A stretch of 64,000 bases of DNA from Calonectria ilicicola (Eukaryota > Ascomycota > Sordariomycetes > Hypocreales > Nectriaceae): assembly GCA_020809705.1 (NCBI GenBank), contig CP085830.1, forward strand, positions 4,340,001-4,404,000, given 5' to 3'. A program made the translations under genes and the position numbers. The number at the start of each line of letters is the position of its first letter. Within the stretch, counting starts at the first letter, position 1. The notes under the pieces are model-generated. The model was given only the letters and a program-made list of their open reading frames with translations, was not told where the DNA came from and searched no databases. Below are positions 1-11,930 of the stretch, piece after piece.

Positions 1-443
1 GGTGAAGGTAGCGGGCGAGGGCTGATGGGTTGGGCCGACGGGATTGTCGAAAAGGTTCCAAAATTGGCAAAGCCTTGCGTGAGAGAATCCACCTCGTCGT
101 CTTCTGACGATAGCAAAAACTCTTGGTCCATTGAAGACCATGATTGTGTCGACGGAGCATGTTCGTCCATCGAGATCCCAGAATGTGGAGGTGGTCGTGT
201 AAAGATTAAATCAGAGCTTGATGTCGAAAATGAGTTTGGCGTGGAAGGAAGGCTGTCATCTGTATAGGATGGTGGACCTTGTGCTCTCACTGGTAAAAGT
301 CCAAATCCAGGATCAAGCGTTGAATCTAGCGTGCACGAATCTGATTCTGAATCTTGGTCACGAGAATTAATGCGTCCCTCGGGTGCATCTTGTCGATATC
401 CAGATGCGGAAGGCGACGTCATGGGGGGCGAAGACCAGACCAT
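1..443 (-). CDS. Ser/Pro-rich protein, N-terminal part only (runs off the left edge)
   Basis: An open frame runs on the minus strand from an ATG at 443 to the first base of the window, so only about 147 residues are seen. The protein begins MVWSSPPMTS and is rich in Ser, Pro, Thr and Asp, with acidic patches such as SSEDDEVDS. No domain is visible. It looks like a disordered N-terminal region of a regulatory or scaffold protein. The start lies 66 bases downstream of the RFA3 stop on the same strand, which is tight. The frame stays open upstream of the ATG, so a longer 5' end or an upstream exon overlapping the RFA3 tail is possible. I do not recognise the family. Confidence 0.45.
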   Translation of the reverse strand, partial: MVWSSPPMTSPSASGYRQDAPEGRINSRDQDSESDSCTLDSTLDPGFGLLPVRAQGPPSYTDDSLPSTPNSFSTSSSDLIFTRPPPHSGISMDEHAPSTQSWSSMDQEFLLSSEDDEVDSLTQGFANFGTFSTIPSAQPISPRPLPS

Positions 444-509
444 GGCTACGTGCGGAGTAAATGGATGCTGATGGGAGGGGGAGTATCGGCCATGATCTGG
501 TCCAGCCAG

Positions 510-1229
510 TCAATTTTCAGAGACGAAAATGCTCTTGTGGCGATGGGTAGCCTCGACAACGGATGCATACAAGCCAAAGTCTGTACGCTGTTATTAGTAA
601 AGATTAGAAGTTTATGAAGCTCAAAGATTGATAGAGTCAAGGACAAGGGTAGTAGTATGACGAGAACTCGTAGGAAATCTTGTCAGATGAACCGCTGATA
701 TGACGTTTGCGCAACCCATAGACTGTGGTTTGGAAAGCCCAGCTTAGGAAAACCCTGAGGATGCGCCTCATACATGTGGCGAATATGTTGATCATGACAC
801 AAGAACTCAACCGTGACAGGGTTGGCAATGTGATATACGTACCGAGCTTTGGTCCCAGATCGCTCGATGAGAGAACTTTGATGGACAGATCAGGATTAAC
901 TTTCCCAATGACTTGAGCGGCGTTTCCGTTGGTGAGATGAGCCTCCTAGATGTTTATCAGTATCATCAGTTGGATCCTGGTGGGATGGATTGCCTTGTGA
1001 TGGTCTATTGCCACAAGCATGCATCTATCTAGGAAAGACAACAAGCCCACGCAGTCACATCACACAGGAATCTTACATGGTTCAGAAGGATGGTTACAGT
1101 TCCATCCGAGTCCATGGTAGCTTTGTTACCCATGAGCTGTGTGACCTTGCCGACAAGCATAACGACTCGGCCGACGAAGCTATCGAGATAGCTCGCAGTG
1201 ATGCGCGGGGTTGACATTTGTTCGGCCAT
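510..1229 (-). CDS. RFA3: Replication protein A 14 kDa subunit (Rfa3/RPA3)
   Basis: Smallest subunit of the heterotrimeric single-strand DNA binding protein RPA, used in nuclear DNA replication, repair and recombination. The model has three exons, 1229-1077, 945-843 and 580-510, which join in frame to 108 residues, the usual size. Exon 1 encodes MAEQMSTPRITASYLDSFVG followed by a VVMLVGKVTQL strand and an ATMDSDG turn, the start of the OB fold. Exon 2 continues with NGNAAQVIGKVNPDLSIKV. Exon 3 gives the C-terminal helix VVEATHRHKSIF typical of the family. Introns start GTAAGA and GTACGT and end TAG and CAG. Intron 2 is long for this genome (262 bases). The last exon was found by looking for the conserved EATH helix, so its acceptor is inferred. 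Confidence 0.85.
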
Positions 1230-1405
1230 GGTTGGACAAATTTCTCCAGATTTTTTGCGCAACTTGAGAAAAATAAAGATATATAAAGAGGCGAGAAACT
1301 GTGATAGATGCACTTGCACAATGAATTGCAGCAATAAGAATTGCTCAAACGTCGTTATGGGGTTTAGGCAATGCTGCCGCCTTGTGCTGCCTTATGCCAC
1401 CTCAG

Positions 1406-1484
1406 GCGCGTTTACGGCGTGTCGCGAGGTCATGTGACCGGGCAACATCGGAATAGATTTCCCTATCACGTGGGAGAGCACGTG
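1406..1484. promoter_or_regulatory. Candidate promoter elements upstream of RFA3
   Basis: About 180-255 bases upstream of the RFA3 ATG are a GCGCGTTT at 1406-1413 (AAACGCGC on the RFA3 strand, an MCB/MBF-like core), an inverted repeat GGTCA-TG-TGACC at 1428-1439, and two CACGTG E-box palindromes at 1467-1472 and 1479-1484, with starts 12 bases apart. MCB elements drive S-phase genes in yeasts, and CACGTG is bound by bHLH factors. The assignment to RFA3 is an inference from position. Confidence 0.35.
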
Positions 1485-1489
1485 CCTTC

Positions 1490-4400
1490 AACCGCCCCAT
1501 TTTCAACATCAACTCGCCAAAATCGTTTGCTACGGGTCAGCTAGGATGTTCGGAGAGGCTCCTCGAGAGGTGATTGGACGCTGGGTGCGATCCACTTTAT
1601 TTTTACCGAAAGTCCATCCTGACAAGCCATCATGGTTCCACTTCGGAGCTAGGGCCGCCTCCGCTGGAGTGTCGAGCCCTAAGACGCGATGTAGTGACAA
1701 CTTTGTAGATCGCGTGGCTCATTTTAGTTTACCGTCATTGCTGGTTCGACTCAAAATCGTCCGACTTTGGCGCTCCCCTGCTTGTCCATTTCCCTATACA
1801 ATCTTCGCTTCTCTACAAGACAAATCTTACATCCTAGTGCCCTCTACGGTAGGGATATTGTCTTTCTGTCTTTGTACCTGCAATAAAGCTGAAGTCTGTT
1901 CTGTTCTTCAAAGAGAAGTGCGCTTCATGTCCCACTTTCAAAAGCCCATCGTGTTTTTGACTGGGGTTCTTTTTTTTTTTTTTTTTTTAACGTGTCCAAC
2001 AAATTCCCACTCTTCTGGGGCGTTCAAGTGTCTCAGGTAAGCCCACCTCGGCAAAGCCAAGACCTCACAGCTACTTCCCAATTTGGCAATGGACTTGACC
2101 TTATGGAGAAGCACTTGCCGGAGGATTGGTTTCTGTTTGTTGGTCTGAGACTGCGGGGCTCTATCCAACTGCAGGTGGCCCAGGGGCTAATCTCGGTATC
2201 GTTCATCACTTGCCAACTGGCACATCTTATCTTGTTTGCCAGGACACCAAGCAACTCACGAAGGTCTCATTGCGCATTGCCAATTCGAATCCGTGCCCTA
2301 AGAAGCAAGTTGTTGCTTTCTTAGCTCTGTGACAGCTCAGTTTTTGATGAAAGGCATGCTATTCTCTCTCTCTCGTGACCACATCTAAGCAGCCACGTAC
2401 TGTATGGCCAACTTCTTCATACTCCTCAAATGTCATCCTCTATCGTCCGAAATCCTGTAGATTCCCCTCCAAAATATTCACAGTCTTTTCTCCAGACCCA
2501 AAGCTCTAATTGTATCAAAAATATGTCGCTTGTGAGGGGCCGAATCAAGATCCTGTTAGGATGGCACGGAGTCCATCAGGATACTGACTCGGTTTGAACA
2601 GCTATCTAGGGGCCATTGATTGGCCTAGTCGTGTATTTTGGTCCGTCCTTCTGGGCGATGATCATCCCCGCTTTGTTGTCGTTCAAAGTCTTAAGGTGGC
2701 TAGCTTGGCTCTTGGATGATCGCTCTAAAGAGCGGAAGCAAACAACCAAAGATGGCAAGGGCTCATGCATCTTCCATTGGTTTTTTTTTTTAAACTTGCA
2801 TCGAACGGTTTTTGACGCTTTGTATTCCTATGTTTGCTCTACATTCTATGCAGGCTGGTCCGTACCCATTATTTAGACACGTGCGCTCAGATCAAGCACC
2901 GTCCTAGGGTTGGAGCCACAACTTCCACACAACCTTGGGTGCATCCAGTCGCGCCATCAGATATGATTCAATACGTGGAGAAGAGGTCGAGTGGGACCAA
3001 ATGGTGCTCTTTGGAAGGATTCTAGTGGCCTTTTGGTTAGCGGCGAATCACCTTAATCCCAAAGCTGGGAGAGCCCAAGTCCACATAACTGGCTCCCCAA
3101 CGAGAAGATGACCCAGCTGAAGACTAGCATCACTGTGTCTGACAGCACACCGCCCTATACGGCCGTTGGAATATCAAGAAAATTCATATCCGAGAAATAG
3201 CATCTTTCCCTGAAACAGACCCTTATTTGTCCCTGCAACTTTGCAGTAGTTGTTGTTTGCTGATGGATAGAAATCTCGCCATGGCATGCATATGAGACCG
3301 ATGGATGCACCGATCGTCATTACTATGGACTAAAAACCCTGGGTATATTCAGCCTATTCAACGGATATTCTCCACATCACCTCGCTGTCAATACCTAGCC
3401 CATGTTTGCTCTCTAGCTAAGCATCCGAGCCCTATGCTAGTTGTCATTCACCGCAAGCTGTCGGCGGAACCTTCGGGCCCAACATTGATGAAGATCGATA
3501 TCTGGGCAATTTTATTGCGGCTGAAATAGCAGAGACACGCTTGGGTTCATCTAGATCCGAATCAGCCAAGAGCATCGACGTAGTCCGCCCACCCGACCCG
3601 ACTGTGCATCCCTGAGTTTCCACCCCTACACCTCCCGTGTCCTTAGCGCCAGGCCAATCAATCTGATTAGCAAGGGTCAATGTTTTTATTTTTTTTCCGC
3701 CTTCAATTGTCCTTTCCATACCACTTGAGGCATGTAAATACAATAGCGCCGATTTTCTCGCAATCCGTGGGCAGATTGCTTTTGTATCTGATAGCCCAAG
3801 CGCGGAAAAAAGGCCTGTTTGGGTCAGGCATGTCACCTCCACACAGCTTGAATACGACTCTCGCTAAGGTCACCCTCCAAAGCTGGACATAGCTTCTGTG
3901 CGAGGTCAGCTCTAGCTTCCCCTCATCTCATCAACCGAAATTCCCCGTCCCTATAAACTCGCTCGCTCGACCGCGGGCCACACAGGGAAAAAAGAAGAGG
4001 AAAGAGTTTGACTCATTCCGTAACGAGCGCGGGATTGCTGAAGTTTCCGGGCCGGGACTTGGCTCAGTTTGGGGTTCAAATAAGACACAGGCCGGATCGG
4101 ACGCTCCGTTGCTGGCCCCAATCATTCGCTCCCTGTATGCCTGTTCTCCTCCAGCTTCGAGTGCCTCTATTTCTTGCGCCTTTGCGGGATCCAATCGAAT
4201 CGCCTCGTTGAAGGCGAACGTCCCATCTGGTCTTGTCGTGCATTTGGGAGGCGATGCATCTCTATCCGCACAGCTGTCAGCAGCGCAGCAGCCATTCACG
4301 GATTGCTGACGAATCGCATTCGTTGTCCTATCACGACACCACTCCATTCTTCTTCTATTCGAATGCCTTTTGAAACTAAGCAAGAGCGCCGGACCTAGGC

Positions 4401-4567
4401 TCCATTCCAATCTACAACCTTCGCGGTTGTCGCACCCACAAAACCAACGCCCTTGGCTGACCAACCCCGGGAGTCTGGGAAGCCCAGTGCACTTCACAGC
4501 AACAAAACATAAGAAACAAAGCCTGTTCCACCCGTGGCACCATATTTCAGGCACATACAAATTCAAA
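1490..4567. other. Intergenic region and probable bZIP leader, no supported gene
   Basis: Both strands were read. Open frames here lack ATG starts, run through homopolymers (an 18-base T run at about 1971-1988) or show no recognisable motif. The longest, on the minus strand at 3931-4566, overlaps the likely 5' leader of the bZIP gene and has a random-looking composition. Part of the right half is probably promoter and 5' UTR of that gene. Confidence 0.5.
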
Positions 4568-5627
4568 ATGGAGGCCCGCGAGCAATTTTTCCATGGTGGG
4601 GGGGAGTCCTGGAGCGCCGGTTATGATGCGATGTCACCCGCCAACACCAACATTGACCCTCTACTCGGCTCCATCATGAGTACACACAACACCATGAATC
4701 CTTCGCATGTTTTTAACCCTCATCAACCTGCGTCCATAGGACCATTCGACCCAAATATACAAAGCGCACCCGTGTCGGGTATAATGCTTGCAAACCTTCC
4801 ATCCAGTAGTCACGACACACGCTCATCATCATTAACAATATTCACCCATTCAGACATGGCAAGATCTCCAACAGAATCAAGGCGATCATCCTTGTTGTCC
4901 TCTCCGTGGACGGGAACGGAAAATTCTCCGAAATCGCGTATTTCCAGCCAACAAACCACCCGACCGAAACCTATTCGTCGAAGCTATACCTCCCCCTCCA
5001 TACGCGGTTCCTCCCGACAGCCAATGATCGCACCAGAGCCCAGCCACGATGGAGGCGAAAATAATGGCGACGAAGAAGCAAAAAGAGGCGAATTTCTTCG
5101 GCGCAACAGGCTCGCAGCGTCCCGTTGTCGACAAAAAAAGAAGCAATGGGTCCACCAACTCGAAGAAACAAGCGACGAGCTCGAACAACAAAATATTCAC
5201 CTCCAAATGGAGCGCAAGAGTCTTATTGCAGAAATCGGCCAAATGAAACAATATATCATGGCACATGCAGTTTGCAACGACACCAACATCGATAGGTGGA
5301 TCGAAATGGAGGCCAGAAGAATTGTAGAAAAATCGAGGCAACAGTACGACGACAATGATACTCACGTTCGCCAACCCAGCTCGCGCTGCCAGGACCGACC
5401 TCAAAGACCAGGTTTGTAACCCGGGTTTCTACGTATTACTCCCTTTCAGCTCGATTTTTCATTCTGCTCTCTTTAGAATTGGCTAACTCCTATCCAATAC
5501 AGGCCAAACCCCCACGAGATCGAATTCAACAAAATCTTCTGATGCTGGAATAACCTACGGCCACACATCCGATTCAATATTTGATTCAATATCACAGGAA
5601 CTCGATGAACCCGAAATTTTGTCTTGA
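4568..5627 (+). CDS. bZIP transcription factor, ATF/CREB type
   Basis: Predicted nuclear DNA-binding regulator. Two exons, 4568-5411 and 5503-5627, give 322 residues. The intron is GTTTGT...CAATACAG with a GGCTAAC branch point. The first 165 residues are Ser/Pro/Thr-rich with SP and SR sites that could be kinase targets. The basic region begins near residue 171 with FLRRNRLAASRCRQKKKQW, which carries the N-x-x-A-x-x-C-R bZIP signature. It is followed by a leucine zipper to about residue 235 and the stretch MKQYIMAHAVCND, which resembles the segment after the zipper in Atf1-class factors. Exon 2 supplies a short Ser-rich tail ending DEPEILS. Atf1-class proteins are stress regulators under Hog1/Sty1-type MAP kinases, but this one is shorter than typical Atf1 and may be a different paralogue. 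Confidence 0.85.
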
Positions 5628-8600
5628 CCCATCTCAAAGTATCTATTTACACTTGGGCGGCGAGTTGTGGGTGTGGATGTGGCTTCATATCCCCAAAAGT
5701 TGACGGGCCAGGAAATTTGAAAAGAAGACCCCACAAACACATTCCAGGACTCAATTTACTACTTCTTGGATGAAGCGACAATCTGGGCCTAAAATTCAAT
5801 TTCTTTTGATTTTGGGACATACTCTGTTGAATAAATATTCCGGCAATGGCCAGCGGTTGAGAGTTGGCACTCGACAACGATCAACCGAATACGAAAAAGG
5901 GCAACCGAGGGAAGATGTTTTTAAAACAGGGCCTCTGTGACGATGGATACGACAAGGGCGGATAAAAGAAGCGCGGCTGGCTTTTACTCCAACATAGTGC
6001 TGACCCGCGCGGCATCTGAGTCCTCCCAACCATTTGACTCCACCAATGTGGCCCAAAAAGGACAGAAGGGGCATCATGCCGAGGGCGATGATTTGACGAT
6101 TATTCTTTTATGATTTTATGACTGGAGTAGGTTTTGGATTTGCGAGATTCTCTCTGGGTGTAAAAATGAGTGATGGGGAGGCTCGATGCCTCGTTTGGGG
6201 GGGATTGGACGAGGGGTTGACATTGATACGAAGAGCCCATGTATCAATGTCCACTTTCCCAAGATGATTTTGTTTTTCTAATCGCCTCTAGGTATTGTTT
6301 TTGTTCTGCTACTAGGGACTCGACTTGAGACCCAGCGCCGGGGTCTCACGTTCCGAGGACCAGATGTAAACGAGGCTACCAGATTGCTCGAAGTATACCC
6401 TGCATTTCATCGCAAACAATTCGGGCCTTTGTGGTGTGATAATGAGAAAATATTGGACTGGCAGAGACATGTGGCGACCCTCATCCAAGTCAGGGAGACG
6501 GACTGTCCAACGAACCATGGTGGTTACCCCTGAAGTGTTTCAACCGCGGTCCTGGAGGAGTAGCCGGGTGCTAAGAGTGTCACTTATGTGGCTACTCGCT
6601 GATCATTTTCTTGAATCGAGGCCTTGAGGAAAGCTAAAAAAAAAAAAGATACCGATTATGCTACAACCTCAATGTGTCTTTCAAGGCGCGCATTAAACTC
6701 ATACAGCATAACTCCTGAATTTGCAGGCCCCAATGACAAGAAATCTCCGTAGTAGCTAATGATCTCAGCTTCGTGTGTATGAAAATTTGCCATATGAGCA
6801 GTGTTTTGTTTGAGAGCCAAGAGTAGCGAAGGGTGTACAAGTTGGTTAACCATATTGACGCGTCTCTTTCTCCTCGTTCTGATGAAACAATAATAAGATA
6901 CATAACATTAATGCTAATGAACGGCATATTTAACAGCTTAAATAGGAAAATTCACAAAAATAGTAATATCTTTGCTTGTATTTTCCTGTGTAGTATATAC
7001 AATAACTTACCACTCTATGTTCTTCTCCTCTGGAGGCACATTCTGATGACTAGTCACTGTCTCTTACTTCAGGTTTTTAGATGCTACAAGCAAACCAGAG
7101 TCAATTAGCGATCATTATTTACTCCTGATCTAATGGATTTGCTACAGGATAAGGTTCATACTGTGAGCCTTGGGATTGTTCAGTGACAGCTTTTGGTGAT
7201 CTGTCACGACCGACCCCCGGTTCCATCAACGATCTAGCGAAAGTATAAATGCTTTACAGGCCACAGGGGAGGGGCATTTAAGCTCTTAAAAGGCCCTAGC
7301 ACAAAATTTGCCGATCCCAAATTGCCCCTGTCTGGTGAAGTTGCATCATTCTGACGCACATTGCGGAGGGTCGTTGCGTGGCGAAAATTAACACACGTAT
7401 TGATTGTTAGCGCAACTGAACCTGTATCGCAAATATTTCTCGACACCCATAGCATGTCTTCTAAATGTATTTTGATACATCACTTAGCTTTTTCTAGAAT
7501 TCACACTGTCACTTGGCTCAACAATGATGCTTTTATTACGCGTCGTTCCGGATTACCCATGAATACATCAGTTCTGGCTCTTTTACAAAGCTACAAACAT
7601 ACTTATTGTTTTTTATTTCACTCAATCTTGACAAACTTCAAATTATGCTCATCCCTACAAATATACGCATTGCAAACTACCCTCTCTTATAGGAGCAAAT
7701 TTCTGGGGCTTTTTTCTACAAATATTAGTCCACGTTCTTATTTCTTTCTCCAATGTACACTTCATTGTGGCAGATGTACCATAGCTTTCCCCGCAGATTC
7801 TTTAACAACTTCACTGTTTTAAAACACTACATTATCAAAGTGGCAAATTCATGGCGCAGTGAAGGGTGTAACGCCGACTAAGCCCCTGACCCAGTGTGCA
7901 TTAGATATAGGTGTGTGCCACAGAGTAATCACACTGACTGCGGTTACTACTGAATCTTTTGCCATATCAGTACCTAGTCCATTGAAACACACGGCGTTTA
8001 GCACCACTTTTGTTACAGCGTGCACTAACGAACAACGTCGCAATGATACAAATGTTAGCCCGCTCTTCAACTTCTGCAAGATATTACGATAACTACAGAA
8101 ATCAATTTTCTGGCAAATCTGCAGCAATTTATAATATATAAAGCAGTCTTCAAAAGCCCAATGACGTGCAACACTCCAAAGCATGTACTGTTATCATTAT
8201 CAAGTTGATATATTAACATTACAAATCCACAAACTGAGGTATTTCTTTACACTTCATCGAGGATGGTGATTTATTTCAAGCCCATATTTGATCCTTAACA
8301 TTGTGAATAAAACGCATACTTGATGAAACTTCACAGATTACTCATTCCACATTTTTACAGCTTTTACAAGGAGTCTCAGCGCAAGTTGCAGCCATCAGCT
8401 TAAATGGTAATTACATAGCGGGTTTTTTTTATTTATTAACTTACCTAGTAATCATTGAATTCATTTCTCAAATTGGGTCAAATCTTTTACATTAGGTTTT
8501 ATTTCAGCTTGTTGTGGCATTCTGCGATGAATGGCGAGCTATATTAGAGCCCATATCAATGGTAGAAGACTGAATAAATATAGAGTAATAGACAGCTACT

Positions 8601-11600
8601 GCATTCTACAAAGACTAAAAATCGCCTCTAAATTGAGGATTGTGGGATCTGAATGCGGGTCTTAGAGAAGCCCTTAAGACCAACTTGATCCTGACAAGTG
8701 TGTCCATAGAAGAGTCTCTGTTTGTAAAGGGTATTGAGATCAACTCATAAGATATGATGTATCTAAGTGATTTTATTCACTTAAACAAAACAAGTCGCGT
8801 GTTTATCATATGCAACGATCATTCCAAGTGCAAGATACGTGTAGCGCTGACTCTTATACATTAAGATCGATCAAAACACATCGCGACTTGGCCACAAATG
8901 TGGGCACAAAATAACATGCAACGGCGTAGCAGCTTCCAAGGTTAGAAAATGTCTCTTTTTTTTTCTAGGCCCTGCTGGCATGGCGGTCAAGGTCTTACAT
9001 GAACAAGTATTTGTCACAAACTTGCAAGCGCCATGTCTCAAAGGCTATCACATGTTTCCATTACGACATTTTGTCGCAACATTCAGGCAGACATCTGACG
9101 ACATAATGGTATCAAAATGGTACTCAGGGGCTCAACAATTATCTGGCAGCGACAGTGCGACAAAAGAACCCCGCTTTATGCTCCAAAAAAGTGACCAGTT
9201 TGATCTGCGGAGGAGGTATTAAAGTATTCACAAGGATCTGCACCCAATTATGTCCAGCAATATATGTAGCGCTTGGAGTGAGAATTATCTTGGGTAATTC
9301 GGCAAGTCACTTTATGCCCGGGCAATTATTTCGCCGATCACAGGTTGGGGTGGCTACATGCTCAGGCAATCTTGGCAACATGATGAGGGTCACACGTTCC
9401 AAATTTATGTGGATCAAGACTGTAATAACACAGTGCTATTCGCTTTGTTATAATAGATAAATCACTGCAGAAGTGCAATAGATGCAGTAAATATCTAGCA
9501 GGGCGATTGCAGTCACCGCGGTTTTTCTCTGGTACACGCGTGGATATCACCTGCTACTTCAGGGAGACATCTATTAAAGCATCTCAGTTAACTGGATAAT
9601 TATAACGATACATTGATCCTCAAATACAATACGAGCAGTAAGAATACAAAGATAAGTGAACGGTATTTTAAAACACCCCCCTGTAGAAATCAGATTTGAG
9701 CAGCGGTCAAGGTAAATGAGCATTTTGCAGTGAATCCTCCTTCACGCATGAAGACAAGAGTGGGGTATCATGATCGGCATTGCCCTTCAATACAAGTTAC
9801 CTCATTACGAAGTCCATACTACCGAGATACATGGGAACAATATTTACTGCCCCTGGATGTTTCCAATACGTCAGACCCTGGCAATGGAAACTTCCCAAAA
9901 GAATACATCATTTTAATGTCAAAAGGTTGCACATGGATATTTGGTTTCAAATTACTCTCATATGAAACAATACTTGTGAGTGTTTAGAGACATTAATTGG
10001 GTATATGAAGTCTTGCAAGTACATGTAAATGCAGCATTGATCGGCGCAATTACAACTAGTACTAAATTAACTTTGGTCATCGTCTGATTAGTAGAACAGG
10101 GTGTATATTCACATGCTTTTATGTGATCAGTATAGCCCCTCTGCTGGTAGTTTATACACCTTGTGGCACTAAAAGATGTTTTCTAAGCTTTGCCAAATAG
10201 TAGAGATTCCTTTATATACTGAGCATTTGCTTTCACATCTTGAGTCATGTCCTACTCATAGAACAAGTTGATTCTTGAGTGTTAAAGCTGGATGAATATT
10301 GAATAAAATTGCATAAAGTTATCACATGTATTGCGACAGTGAATAAACTTAACAGCGGACCAAGTTCACTTGTAGCATGGCGGGGATAAATTATTCGTGT
10401 CAGGCCTACGTCACACTGATGTCAACGCCCCACTTTCTTACCCTCAGGCTAGGCAATACCGACAACCTTTCTACAAGCTGCTTGTTATTTCATGAAGGTA
10501 AACCTTTCCTTTTATTCTTAAAGTATCTTGAATATTCTAATTCTGAATACATTTCCTTGTTTTTGTCCCGCATTTAATCTATCATCTTCTGTAAAGAGTA
10601 GAGACTGGAATAAATGAACTAGTAATCCTTTTGTTTTTATGGATAATGCCAAAGGTTTTTACCTCTGACTTATTATTTCCAGTGTCTCCTCTAGTGTAAA
10701 AAGCCCCTAATTTGTACCTTATTCCACAGTATCTGGAGGTACTAATCAGAACCCAGAAATGCAATGGATTATCCAATAAATTAGGTGCAACAGTGCAAGT
10801 ATTAACAAAGATAGCAACCATATTGGTCAACACAATTTTGCCACTGGTACCAAATTGACTTTTGTTATTAGCTAACTTGTCGATGATGAGTGTACTTTAG
10901 ATATTGGCTGTTTCAATTGGTCATATCTCTCAGCTGTGGCCTCTGGGAGTCTTATCATGACCAAAAAGATCGTCGACATTGCACAATGATTGACTGTACG
11001 AAGACTAAACTTTTAACTCGCAAAATCAATACCTTCTCTTTCAATAAGAAATGAAGACTCTGTATTAAACTCTAAACAATGCAAATAGGCAACTGGCAAA
11101 AGGAACATTGTTTTTTTTGCATGGTGAGGACGGGTATTCTCATTCTTTAATCCTTCAAGTCAACGTTAGTTTTAGCACTTTTCTTCTCCTAAAGGTAAAC
11201 TTTTATTTACAAATCAGTGATGTATTTATCCCTGAGATTTAACAATACTTCATGCACGAACCGGAATCTCGAATCCAATGTATCAAATATGTTTTACTAA
11301 ATTCTTACCTTAGAGTTTGATGCTGCACCTGCACGCTGTCTCAAGCATCGTCAAGCACTTGTAAAATATATATAGATAAGAGTGTTGTGGCTTTGGAGCT
11401 CCCCCCGGTTGAGCCCAAGATTTACCAAAATACATAGATAAGAAACAAGGTGGTGATGTAAGCACCTTTGATTTAAGAATTCTGTAGCATCAATGACTAA
11501 AATTAGTGCTGGCTTTACCACAACTGCAGTGGTTTTAGCTGCTGATACGCATGTTTGCTGGTTTTTGTCTGATATGTAGAAAGCGCCGCGACGGCTCCGT

Positions 11601-11930
11601 TGTCAAACATCAAGTGCGAGGTCACATCCTTGTAAGTAACTGGTTCTTCTCACTGTCCATCTTTATGCTAGACCCAAGAGGATTGATTCACGCTTATCCT
11701 CTCAAATAGCTAGATAAGCCCAAAGTCATCACTTCACAGCTACGGCATGTACATTCGTAATTATATGAAGAGCAGCACAATAACACCAAGGGACGATATC
11801 TGAGACGTTTGGATTGTTGGCAATACAGGTGATTTTTTTTTCTCTTGGCGTGCGGCTCCCGCCGGTGGTACTCCTACATAGAGGCCGTCGTCTAAATGTA
11901 CAATGATATGATACACAAGCTTCCCGCTCC
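5628..11930. other. AT-rich block without supported genes
   Basis: After the 3' flank of the bZIP gene, DNA from about 6.6 to 11.6 kb is visibly AT-richer than the neighbouring genes. It has many short frames broken by TAA and TAG, and no motif, intron-exon pattern or tRNA that I could support. One 49-base segment at 11384-11432 recurs at 35294-35343. The sequence TGTCACGACCGACCCC near 7201 resembles the start of some fungal Ty3/gypsy LTRs, but no partner or duplicated target site was found. The block may be decayed repeat DNA. Confidence 0.5.
11384..11432 (+). repeat. Dispersed repeat, copy A
   Basis: This segment starts GTTGTGGCTTTGGAGCTCCC and ends GATTTACCAAAATA. The same start and end occur in the same orientation at 35294-35343, with a few substitutions and a one-base length difference in the middle. 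Both copies lie in AT-rich, gene-poor DNA. Similarity fades outside. It may be a remnant of a short mobile element. Confidence 0.6.

Noticed and set aside
1546..2040. 164-residue plus-strand frame with ATG
   Set aside because: It runs through an 18-base T tract giving a Phe run, has no motif and no sensible intron structure.
3931..4566. 211-residue minus-strand frame
   Set aside because: It overlaps the leader of the bZIP gene on the other strand and has random-looking composition without conserved features.
7361..8184. Frames of 111-153 residues in the AT-rich block
   Set aside because: No motifs, Ser/Leu/Phe-heavy composition expected of AT-rich noncoding DNA, no splice pattern.
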